A stretch of 64,000 nucleotides of DNA from Flavobacterium ajazii (GTDB lineage: Bacteria; Bacteroidota; Bacteroidia; Flavobacteriales; Flavobacteriaceae): the NCBI RefSeq assembly GCF_010614725.1, contig NZ_JAAEHL010000006.1:302839-366838 (forward strand), in the 5' to 3' direction. A program made the position numbers and the translations under genes. This document shows, piece after piece, positions 42,516 to 50,377 of this stretch (position 1 is the first letter of the stretch; each line of letters begins with the position of its first letter). A model generated the notes under the pieces. That model did not search any database. It saw nothing but the letters and a program-made list of their open reading frames with translations, and was not told the DNA's origin.

Positions 42516-42946
42516 AAAAAGAACAAAAACTGACCTTTTTTCAGCCTGATTTCGAAAGTGAAATCAGGATTCCTTATATAAAAGAAGGTGTTTCGGCCGG
42601 TTTTCCGTCGCCGGCAGCAGATTTTATGGAAACCAGTATTGACCTGAACAAAGAATTAAGTGAAAATCCGCTGGCTACTTTTTACATCAGGGTCAAAGGC
42701 AATTCGATGATTGATGCGGGTATTAACGACAAAGATGTTTTAGTAGTTGACCGAAGTCTTGAACCGCAAAACAATAAAATTGCGATTTGTTTTATTGATG
42801 GCGAGTTCACCGTAAAACGCATTCAGGTCGAAAAAGACTGTTTGTACCTCATGCCCGAAAATCCGGATTACAGCCCCATAAAAGTTACTGAAGAAAACCA
42901 ACTGATTATTTGGGGGATGGTTACTTATGTGATTAAAAAAGTCTGA
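42506..42946 (+). CDS. umuD: UmuD-like S24 autoprotease subunit
   Basis: This 146-residue protein of the LexA/UmuD S24 family has the cleavage dipeptide Ala31-Gly32 in EGVSAGFPSPA, the nucleophile Ser67 in GNSMIDAG and the general-base Lys104 in FTVKRIQ. RecA-stimulated self-cleavage would release the active form that binds UmuC. There is no DNA-binding domain, so it is UmuD and not LexA. It overlaps umuC by ten bases, and its stop codon lies within a terminator stem. Confidence 0.92.
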   Translation: MSLKKEQKLTFFQPDFESEIRIPYIKEGVSAGFPSPAADFMETSIDLNKELSENPLATFYIRVKGNSMIDAGINDKDVLVVDRSLEPQNNKIAICFIDGEFTVKRIQVEKDCLYLMPENPDYSPIKVTEENQLIIWGMVTYVIKKV

Positions 42947-42975
42947 AACCAAACGAATTCAGCTTCAGACTTTTT
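42936..42975. terminator. Bidirectional terminator after umuD
   Basis: AAAAAGTCTGAA (42936-42947) and TTCAGACTTTTT (42964-42975) form a 12-bp stem with a 16-base loop. The umuD TGA stop is inside the left arm. It also faces the 3' end of the minus-strand operon that ends at 43055. Confidence 0.82.
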
Positions 42976-43054
42976 ATAATTTGAAAAATGTATTTTACCA
43001 GAACTTAGTCTGTTTATTAGCTATTTTTTAATGGTAGATAAAATGAGAAAATAT

Positions 43055-44296
43055 TTATTCAATCAGCATATATGGGCTTGTATATTCATCCTCGGGTTTG
43101 TAGTTTATTCCTTTATAAACAATAGTTTCTGTTTTTAGAGTTTTGTCGATTTTGTATAAAATACCGTCCTGACGTAAATAATAATAAAAATCTTTTGTAG
43201 CTTTTATTCCGCCTATGATTTCGTTGTTAAAAAGAAACTTTTTTCTTTTTAGGTCGCCATTTTTTGCATTATACACCGCTATGCACGAGGAAGTATTTGC
43301 AATAACTTCTTCATCTATTATTTCTAATGATTTCAGTACTCCAACTTTGTCATTCATTATATCATGAAGATCCTGATCTTCTCTTATATTCTTATTAACC
43401 AGAGCGACATCCGTTGGGGACTGCCAATTGATAACAGGTATAGTTGTTAACCATTTCATTTTTCCTGTTTTTTTATCAATACCAATAATATGTTCCGCAT
43501 CCCCCAATACAATTAGTTTTTCTCCCGCAGTAAGATTGGTTAATGTGTTGATATTAGTATCTGTAGTCACATTAGCATTAGTGTTCTCGTCGTATTGTGT
43601 GTCGCTTATATAATTATTTACTTCAAATTGCCATTTCGTGTTTAATTCCTGATCAAGACAAAAGGCATTTCCGTTTTCATCGACAACAAAAATTTCTCCA
43701 TCACTTACCACTGGCTCATGCGGTAACGGATTAACAAACTTTAGGTTGGTAATAAATTGTCCATTTTTTGCATTTACAGCACAGAGATTATAGCCGGCGT
43801 TTACAATAACTTTATCCTCAATAATAGTTGGCGATACAAACACTTTATTTTTTACGTCATATACCCAATTTGGCTGCATTGTTTTTGAATTAATAGATTT
43901 TACTTTTCCATTCAAATTAGAAAAAATAAAATCACCCTCATACACAAGCGGGTATTGCGAAAACATAAAAAGTGATGGACTCTCAGGTATAGACTCTTTC
44001 TCTTGATATTTTTTTATAACCTTGCCTGTCTGTCTATCAAAAACAATTATTTGGCCGTTTTCATACGATTTTATTATTGTATTGTCTTCAATTTTAAAAT
44101 AGGAGTCACTTCGGGTGTCTTCTATATTTTTTATGTTTTGCCAATTGCATTTTCCGGTTGCTAAATCTATGCTGTATAGGTTTCCGTTATTGGTTGTGAG
44201 AAATAATGTAGTGTTTTTTGAAACGTCTTTCTGTGCACAAGAAAATAAAAACACAGAAAGAGTTATAATTGTTATTTTTAGTAGTAATCTGTTCAT
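43055..44296 (-). CDS. PQQ-like beta-propeller lipoprotein
   Basis: This 413-residue lipoprotein has signal ITLSVFLFSC (Cys20), then repeated propeller blades of the PQQ/BamB type: LYSIDLATGKCNWQNI, IIVFDRQTGKVIKKY, LCAVNAKNGQFITNL, AFCLDQELNTKWQFEV, IIGIDKKTGKMKWL, IAVYNAKNGDLKRKK. Such proteins act as binding scaffolds in the envelope. It is the last gene of the minus-strand accessory block, 66 bp after the previous gene, and could be an immunity or assembly factor for it. No catalytic site is expected. Confidence 0.83.
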   Translation of the reverse strand: MNRLLLKITIITLSVFLFSCAQKDVSKNTTLFLTTNNGNLYSIDLATGKCNWQNIKNIEDTRSDSYFKIEDNTIIKSYENGQIIVFDRQTGKVIKKYQEKESIPESPSLFMFSQYPLVYEGDFIFSNLNGKVKSINSKTMQPNWVYDVKNKVFVSPTIIEDKVIVNAGYNLCAVNAKNGQFITNLKFVNPLPHEPVVSDGEIFVVDENGNAFCLDQELNTKWQFEVNNYISDTQYDENTNANVTTDTNINTLTNLTAGEKLIVLGDAEHIIGIDKKTGKMKWLTTIPVINWQSPTDVALVNKNIREDQDLHDIMNDKVGVLKSLEIIDEEVIANTSSCIAVYNAKNGDLKRKKFLFNNEIIGGIKATKDFYYYLRQDGILYKIDKTLKTETIVYKGINYKPEDEYTSPYMLIE

Positions 44297-44362
44297 GTCA
44301 ATTTGATAATGGGGGTGGTTGTAAATTTATTTTTTCTGATTATGTGTCATGAAAAAGTTGTG

Positions 44363-45133
44363 TCAAAAAATCTCAAAACGAGTATTCTCTTTTATACCGC
44401 AAAATCTTATATCTAAAACAATTTCTTCTTCTGTTTTTGAATTTTCCAAATACAAAGCAGGCATTCTATTTAACCTTTTCAAAGTTGCTAATCTGTTATA
44501 TGCTGAATATTCAATATAAACATTATCTTCGATTGGCATTGCTTTAAAGCCATCTTCCAACTCACCTAATATTTTTGAAATTCTATTTTTGGATTCCTCT
44601 GAATTTAGATACATTGCGATAGCTGCATTTTTTTCTTTCTTCGCTAATTTTTCTGTAAATAACTTATAATCTTTGTTATTCAACGCATTAATTATTTTTT
44701 CGCATTCTTGGATTAAAGCTTTTTTTAAATCGAAGTTCACGTCTTTTAAGTCCACTCCATTTTGCCATGCATCTAATTTATAGGATACATTAGCCATAAA
44801 AACACTTTTATGTATAAGTAAAGGAATCTTTTCAACAGGAGCAGTTTGGAAATTTTCAAATTGCTGAACAAATTGAAAATCTCCAGAACTTACATCATAT
44901 TCTATAACTTTATATCTTACATAAGCTTCTTTATGAAGTTCTTTGCCTCCTGATAGAGGCAAGACTCTAATTTCTATATTTTGTTGGCCTTTTTCTAAAA
45001 TTCCACTATTTATAGGAATATCCATTGATGCTTGTCCGTCTACATTTAAAGAAAAAACACAAACATCATTTATTAGCACTTCAAAATAACACATCAAGGC
45101 ACTGCAATCTAATTCGTAATATATCTGTTTCAT
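44363..45133 (-). CDS. Protein of unknown function in the LysM-PAAR-like operon
   Basis: This 256-residue soluble protein has no signal peptide. The first ~110 residues are strand-rich (FEVLINDVCVFSLNVDGQASMDIPINSGILEKGQQNIEIRVLPL), like an immunoglobulin or carbohydrate-binding fold. The rest is helical with many Lys and Glu and ends in strands (TEEEIVLDIRFCGIKENTRFEIF). It is four bases from the upstream lipoprotein gene, so it is co-translated with it. I do not recognise the family. An immunity or adaptor role is possible from context. Confidence 0.68.
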   Translation of the reverse strand: MKQIYYELDCSALMCYFEVLINDVCVFSLNVDGQASMDIPINSGILEKGQQNIEIRVLPLSGGKELHKEAYVRYKVIEYDVSSGDFQFVQQFENFQTAPVEKIPLLIHKSVFMANVSYKLDAWQNGVDLKDVNFDLKKALIQECEKIINALNNKDYKLFTEKLAKKEKNAAIAMYLNSEESKNRISKILGELEDGFKAMPIEDNVYIEYSAYNRLATLKRLNRMPALYLENSKTEEEIVLDIRFCGIKENTRFEIF

Positions 45134-45137
45134 ATTT

Positions 45138-45797
45138 TTAATTAAAACGACTTTTTAATATCTCTAATACATCAAAAGCATTAGGATTCTCTTCTAATAT
45201 TTTTTTTATTGTTTCAGGATTATTGCCCTGATCAGGATTTAGTTTAATTCCTTTTTTTAGAATAGTTACTTCTGTCGAAATGAATCTATTTTTATCATTA
45301 TTGTAATATTCAGTATTTTGCGTTATGTAAACTAATTGATTCCCTTTTTTGTCATCCCACAAATATTGGGATTGAATATGATTGTCTTTATCATATATGT
45401 TTTCTAATAAAGGTTTCCCTAATTTAGTTTTTATATATTTTAATAAATTTTCCCCCTCATTTTCATTTTCAATTTTAATGATTAAGCCAGATAATTTATT
45501 GTTTTTAAAATTATCAACATAAAGGGACAAATTGCTAGTGTATTTGATTAAGCTATTTTTTGCATTATCTTCAATTGCTAATTTTGAGATATTTACATTG
45601 CCATATTTAAAATCATCAATATCTTTAGTTACATAAGCAACAAAACTATATCTGATGTTTTCATCTTTTTCAAATCTTGTTGTATCTTTAATTATTGATG
45701 AAATATCAGAACCGAATTTTAATGTTTCTAGATCCGTTTGAGAGTTGCAGGATGTTATCATTATAATAGTTGTAAGTAATAATATAAAATTTTTCAT
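45138..45797 (-). CDS. Lipoprotein of unknown function in the LysM-PAAR-like operon
   Basis: This 219-residue protein has signal LLLTTIIMITSC (Cys17). The mature part is rich in Lys, Asn and Asp, with alternating strands (RYSFVAYVTKDIDDFKYGNVNISKLAIEDN, GNQLVYITQNTEYYNNDKNRFISTEVTIL). It follows the 919-residue protein by seven bases. Periplasmic lipoproteins next to secreted effectors are often immunity proteins, which is a reasonable but untested guess. No known domain was recognised. Confidence 0.7.
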   Translation of the reverse strand: MKNFILLLTTIIMITSCNSQTDLETLKFGSDISSIIKDTTRFEKDENIRYSFVAYVTKDIDDFKYGNVNISKLAIEDNAKNSLIKYTSNLSLYVDNFKNNKLSGLIIKIENENEGENLLKYIKTKLGKPLLENIYDKDNHIQSQYLWDDKKGNQLVYITQNTEYYNNDKNRFISTEVTILKKGIKLNPDQGNNPETIKKILEENPNAFDVLEILKSRFN

Positions 45798-45804
45798 TGT
45801 TGTT

Positions 45805-48564
45805 TTAATTTTTAATTAATGGAATATTGGCACTTATATTAAATAATTCTTCTAATTCTTTTATGACATCAAACGGAGGAATAACATCTTTGATGGTTCC
45901 ATCTGCGATGGTATATTCACCTTCTTTAGTTTCTTCAACAGACTTTTTGTCTTTGACGATTTTCATTGCAAGTGCGACACTTATTTTAACAATATATTTT
46001 GCATCCATTCCGTCAAAGCCTAATTTAGGTCTATAATAAAGTCCTTTATCATCATAAGTTATTCCGTGTCCAAAAGTTACAGATGCTTCCGCACTTGCAG
46101 AAGCCTCAAAGTAGGCTTTAACTTTAATGATTACAACAGCTGCTTCTCCTTTTATTTTTACACCTACTTTTAATTCTACCTTTAATTTATTTTCTGCCTT
46201 TAATTCAAATTTTGAATCTTTGGCTTTTCCTGCAGTATGAAATTTAAAATCAGCATCAATAGTAATGGTATTAGTGATTATTAAATCCATATAAATATCG
46301 ACACTAGCACTTAATCCGTTTTTTTCATTACCTACTTTTATTCCTTCTTTTAGTTTACCTTGAATTGCATTATATAATTTAAGAACCCCAGGTCCTAAAC
46401 CAAAAATCTCTCCTCCGATAAAAACAATTGCTCCCAATAAATCAATTGTAACTTCCAACCCAATAAGAGGTTTTGCGTGTAGTCCTATTGCTACATCTGT
46501 TCCTATTATTTTCTTGTTATCTTTAGGATGGCTTAAAAACCAGTTTCCTGTAAACGATAAATTGGGTGGTTTTACAATAAAACTTGCGGGAATACTCTTT
46601 GATACTTTATCGCTTATTGTTCCTTTTGTTTTATTTGTTACACCATCTGCAAATGCTCCAATAGAGGCAAAGAGATCGTAAAATTTTTTGAATTTAGTGT
46701 CGTATTTTTGTTTTAATTCTTTAGTTTGTTTGTCGTTATCCCATTTTGCTTTTAAACTAAATCCAAAAGAAGCATCTTTTTGTTTCCATCTTCTTTCAGC
46801 ACCAATTTTACCTGATTTCTTTTGTAATTCCTTAACATCAAATTCATTTTTGTTCTGCCATTTTACACTTAAATCATTAGTTAAATTTAAGAAAAATTCA
46901 AAAGCCCATTTTATATCCGGATATGCTTTTAATAGTATTGTGGTATTGGCATCATTTGAAAAATAGCGACAGGAATGAACATGTATAGAATAATTATTTG
47001 CGGAATCCATACTTTTTTCAACACTTGCAATGTTAGTCAAATTGTACTTTGGCCAAATGTATTGTAACGGAGCAGGGTTCAGCCACGACAAATCTGATTG
47101 AACAGGAAAATTCAATTTATTGGTAACTTTATTTATTGGGGTACTATACTCAGTTGATTTTATTATAATATTTTTCTTGTGTACATTTTTAAGACATGCC
47201 TTATTTTGATATTCTGTAATATCTATCGTAATATCTTGAATATGACTTGGAGCAATAGTTTCATAAACTATGGTTTGAGCATCGTGCCCAATAGAGTCAA
47301 ACGAAATATCCACGCGACGATTTTCAATATATTCTTTTTCGCTTTTATGTTTTATATTATCACGCCCTTGTTTGTCATCTGTTGGATTTACTTCACCACG
47401 ACCTGTAGATATTATTCTGCGGGAATCTAAACCGCCATCAACAAAAATCTTTTTTACGGCATCACTTCGCTGTTGTGATAATTTTTGGTTGTACTCTTCT
47501 TTACCAATTACGCAGGCATGGCCATCAATTTTGATTGTCGAGTGCTCTGATCCCAATAAATATTGTAAAACATTATTGAGGGTAGTTTTGGCATCAGGTG
47601 TTATTTCATATTTTTCAAAATCAAATAAAATAGTTTTATTAATTGGTGTTTTTGGGCTGGATACTATGCCTAGATTTTGACCATTATTAAAAAGCAGTGT
47701 TGTTTTAGTAGGCTCAGTTAAACTAATGGTTTCAAACTTGCACAATTCATGTCGTACTTTATTTGTTTCCGGCTCACCGTTTTTTAAAGGAGATAAATTT
47801 GCAGGAGGTTTTACTTCATGAGAAACAGTTTGTTTCTTGATTCTTAAAAATGTAGCATGATCCTTAAGGTTTTTTTCATCGGTAATATAAACCTTTGCAA
47901 CAGGGTCATAAATTTTTACATAAAATTGTTCTGTTTCTTTTATTCCTTTTATTGTTGTACTCCATGAATAGGTATTTTTAATTTCCAGATTTATTTCACC
48001 ATCAATGACTTCTACCCCATGGATTGTACGAATTACAGGGTCAGTCTTGAAATCAAGATGCCTGAAAATTTCAATTTTTATATTTTTATGCCCATTGAGT
48101 CCTTCTGTATTTAATTTCAGAAATACACTTTCTCCGTATGAGAAAAAATATTTTTTACGAACATCTTCACCATCTTGTGTCTGAGACCATTTACTGCTTA
48201 TTAATTTAGCAGGCGTAGAACCAAATATAAGTAAGCCGGTTACATTTTGAAAATCTCTTTTCCCGGAAAGACTAGCTTCCAGATAATATTCAAAAGGCCC
48301 ACATAAATGTTTTGGAATGTTTACCTCAAAAGGGTTATCGGCTGCTAACGTTAACTGCCTCACAATTATTTGTTTTTTTCGATCCTGAAGTATCCATGTC
48401 ATGCTCTTTTTTTTCTCTTCTTTCGTGGTACCATCGTACCATAAATCGACTTCAAAGCTCACAACTCCATCAGGATGAACAGCTACTTTTTTATTAGGAA
48501 CAGATTGTGCGCTTATTACTTTTCCTTTTCCTGTCCATTTTATTCTTTTAACACCTTTTGCCAT
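45805..48564 (-). CDS. Large OmpA-domain protein without signal peptide, candidate injected effector
   Basis: This 919-residue protein has no signal peptide (it opens MAKGVKRIKWTGKGKVISAQ). Residues ~1-250 form repeated Ig-like strands. Residues 311-422 are an OmpA-type peptidoglycan-binding domain (TILFDFEKYEITPDAKTTLN, IKIDGHACVIGKEEYNQKLSQQRSDAV, ENRRVDISF). Residues ~500-680 are Lys-rich and mixed. Residues ~700-919 contain a hydrophobic stretch (LLGAIVFIGGEIFGLG) and alternating strands (ASASAEASVTFGHGITY) that could insert into a membrane. An OmpA domain without an export signal fits a protein delivered by a contractile system. It lies ten bases after the PAAR-like gene. The effector role is inferred. 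Confidence 0.75.
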   Translation of the reverse strand: MAKGVKRIKWTGKGKVISAQSVPNKKVAVHPDGVVSFEVDLWYDGTTKEEKKKSMTWILQDRKKQIIVRQLTLAADNPFEVNIPKHLCGPFEYYLEASLSGKRDFQNVTGLLIFGSTPAKLISSKWSQTQDGEDVRKKYFFSYGESVFLKLNTEGLNGHKNIKIEIFRHLDFKTDPVIRTIHGVEVIDGEINLEIKNTYSWSTTIKGIKETEQFYVKIYDPVAKVYITDEKNLKDHATFLRIKKQTVSHEVKPPANLSPLKNGEPETNKVRHELCKFETISLTEPTKTTLLFNNGQNLGIVSSPKTPINKTILFDFEKYEITPDAKTTLNNVLQYLLGSEHSTIKIDGHACVIGKEEYNQKLSQQRSDAVKKIFVDGGLDSRRIISTGRGEVNPTDDKQGRDNIKHKSEKEYIENRRVDISFDSIGHDAQTIVYETIAPSHIQDITIDITEYQNKACLKNVHKKNIIIKSTEYSTPINKVTNKLNFPVQSDLSWLNPAPLQYIWPKYNLTNIASVEKSMDSANNYSIHVHSCRYFSNDANTTILLKAYPDIKWAFEFFLNLTNDLSVKWQNKNEFDVKELQKKSGKIGAERRWKQKDASFGFSLKAKWDNDKQTKELKQKYDTKFKKFYDLFASIGAFADGVTNKTKGTISDKVSKSIPASFIVKPPNLSFTGNWFLSHPKDNKKIIGTDVAIGLHAKPLIGLEVTIDLLGAIVFIGGEIFGLGPGVLKLYNAIQGKLKEGIKVGNEKNGLSASVDIYMDLIITNTITIDADFKFHTAGKAKDSKFELKAENKLKVELKVGVKIKGEAAVVIIKVKAYFEASASAEASVTFGHGITYDDKGLYYRPKLGFDGMDAKYIVKISVALAMKIVKDKKSVEETKEGEYTIADGTIKDVIPPFDVIKELEELFNISANIPLIKN

Positions 48565-48574
48565 TTAGTAAAAA

Positions 48575-49075
48575 TTAATTGTTAAAAATTAGACCTTCAT
48601 GTTTTGCTTCCTTTGTATACATATCCCTAACATCCACCATTGGGTTTACAAGATTATGTACCATGGGCTCGGCATTTTTAAAATTTTGTTCGCCGGGCTC
48701 TGCTGTTTGTCCGTGGTCTGTAATTTCGATACAATCCGGAGCACCCATAGGGCAGGTTGCTTTACTGTTTTCGAGAAGTATTTTGCCCTGATTGCTAAGG
48801 GTTACATTTTCATAAAAACCGCTCCATTTTGTTATTTGTGCCTGACAAGGCAAAAAACTATTTCCCGCAGGTTGTTTTTTGCATTTTCCAAAAGTGTTTT
48901 TTTCTAAAGTCTGCCCAATTTCTTTAGTAGTAGCAATTAGTTTTTCTGATGCTTCTTTATCATTTCCAAAATGTTTTTTGTGTGATTTGACCTTAATTTT
49001 ATCCGTTTTTGAAGGGTCTTCACTAAACTTGCATTTGCAGGTAGCCCCCTGGACTACAAAATGTTTTTCGCTCAT
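48575..49075 (-). CDS. DUF4280 PAAR-like protein
   Basis: This 166-residue protein begins KHFVVQGATCKCKFSEDPSK, the DUF4280 pattern with two early Cys, followed by NTFGKCKKQ, FLPCQAQITKWSGF and LLENSKATCPMGAPDCIEITDHGQ. The six or so spaced Cys could bind a metal. DUF4280 proteins are PAAR-like and are thought to sit at the tip of injection devices or to carry toxins. There is no signal peptide. It lies between the LysM gene (12 bases upstream) and the OmpA-domain gene (ten bases downstream). Confidence 0.85.
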   Translation of the reverse strand: MSEKHFVVQGATCKCKFSEDPSKTDKIKVKSHKKHFGNDKEASEKLIATTKEIGQTLEKNTFGKCKKQPAGNSFLPCQAQITKWSGFYENVTLSNQGKILLENSKATCPMGAPDCIEITDHGQTAEPGEQNFKNAEPMVHNLVNPMVDVRDMYTKEAKHEGLIFNN

Positions 49076-49087
49076 AATTTAGGTTGT

Positions 49088-50254
49088 TTAAAATTGCCAC
49101 CACTTTTTTTGAGGCTGGGTTTCTTCAATAAATAATTCCTGTTTCGGCGTTGCGCTGATTTCTTTGCGCTGATTTAAGTTAGAGATCGAAACCGAGTATT
49201 GCTGCGGGACATCGAGTTCTAAATTGCAGGATATAAAAATGCTCTCGGGAATATAATCTTCTGGGTTTAAAAAATATTTTGCCCTGTAGCTGCCAACAGC
49301 TTTTTGCTCAGAATATTCTTTTACGGGTATTTGCAGGTCGTTTTCAAAGTCAGTTTTGGTGCGGTCATCACAGAGTTTTCCGTTTATGTCCAGCACTAAA
49401 AAGTTGTCAATATCCAGACGATCGTCAATTTTTTGATCGACCAGATATTTTATATTTTCAGTTTTGGCAATAAGAGGGAAATCAATTTCTTTCTGAATCG
49501 ATAATGAAGGCGGATATTGCGTATGGATTCCGTTAAAAAATGCATTGAGAAACCAGTCTTTTGAAAGGGAGAGATATAAGGTATCGCTGTCTTCTAAATT
49601 TCTGTCGTAAATAGACAGGTATTTTTCGACATGATCTCCTTCATAATATTTGAGGATTTGTTTTTTGGTTTCCTGCCAGCGTTCTTCAATTTGGTTAAAG
49701 TTATTAATGTAAACCCATTTTCCGTTTTGATCAACTACAACCAATAAAGGGTATAGGGCAGCAGAAGCCTTTTCGGCAATTTCTTCGGCCATAGTGCTGA
49801 CGGCGGTATCATTGATATAAATATTTCCAATACGGTTAACTTCAAAAAAATAATAGCCGTTTTCGTTTTTTGCTTTCCATTCCACATTAATTTCCTGTTT
49901 TATGGTATGCGTTTCTGATCCGTTTTCTATGGTATACAGTACACCATATGAGTTGCTGACTTGTGCATTATTCAAAGAGATTTTGAAAGGAGTGTCATTA
50001 AAAACTACTTTTTTACGGTTTTTTTCTTTTTCCTCATCAGAAAGTTCTATTTCGGGAGGCGGTAAAATGAGGTATTCAAGCCAGGATGGAAAATCAGCTT
50101 CTATCAAATCCTGTAAAGGACAAAATTTGTTATGGTAAGCTCTAAGGGCATAAGTATCAATACCTAAGTTATAAGCGACACTCACTAATGTATCGCCTTT
50201 TTTAATGGTATAGGTTAAATAATCCTTATAAGAAGGCTCGGGAATATAAGACAT
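49088..50254 (-). CDS. LysM domain protein, first gene of the PAAR-like operon
   Basis: This 388-residue protein opens with a LysM domain (DYLTYTIKKGDTLVSVAYNLGIDTYALRAYHNKFCPLQDL, residues ~11-66) and no signal peptide. The rest is a strand-rich domain with VEWKAKNENGYYFFEVNRIGNIYIN, a middle segment KWVYINNFNQIEERWQETKKQILKYY, and a Gln/Lys-rich C-terminus. Cytoplasmic LysM proteins occur as baseplate or hub adaptors of contractile injection systems, where they may bind peptidoglycan or stabilise the tip. It starts the operon, 24 bases after a -7 box. Confidence 0.8.
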   Translation of the reverse strand: MSYIPEPSYKDYLTYTIKKGDTLVSVAYNLGIDTYALRAYHNKFCPLQDLIEADFPSWLEYLILPPPEIELSDEEKEKNRKKVVFNDTPFKISLNNAQVSNSYGVLYTIENGSETHTIKQEINVEWKAKNENGYYFFEVNRIGNIYINDTAVSTMAEEIAEKASAALYPLLVVVDQNGKWVYINNFNQIEERWQETKKQILKYYEGDHVEKYLSIYDRNLEDSDTLYLSLSKDWFLNAFFNGIHTQYPPSLSIQKEIDFPLIAKTENIKYLVDQKIDDRLDIDNFLVLDINGKLCDDRTKTDFENDLQIPVKEYSEQKAVGSYRAKYFLNPEDYIPESIFISCNLELDVPQQYSVSISNLNQRKEISATPKQELFIEETQPQKKWWQF

Positions 50255-50277
50255 ATATTTTTTGACATTTGGGCGAT

Positions 50278-50285
50278 CAAATATA
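50278..50285 (-). promoter_or_regulatory. -7 box (TATATTTG) for the LysM-PAAR-like operon
   Basis: Read on the minus strand, the bases are TATATTTG, a perfect -7 box 23 bases before the start codon at 50254. No clear -33 TTG at the usual spacing was found. Confidence 0.5.
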
Positions 50286-50321
50286 TGTTTTTTCTTTCAA
50301 ATTATTTGTATGATGTAAAAA

Positions 50322-50348
50322 AAAGACTGCCTTTTTAAAGCAGTCTTT
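50322..50348. terminator. Terminator of the symporter gene
   Basis: AAAGACTGC (50322-50330) pairs with GCAGTCTTT (50340-50348) around a nine-base loop. On the minus strand the stem is followed by a run of eight T residues, fitting termination of the symporter gene that ends at 50378. Confidence 0.85.
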
Positions 50349-50377
50349 AATTTGAATTTTATGGAAAAAATATGTTT

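Noticed and set aside
43055..50254. Full type VI secretion or eCIS locus
   Set aside because: No sheath, tube, VgrG, baseplate or ClpV-type genes were seen; only candidate cargo-type proteins are present.
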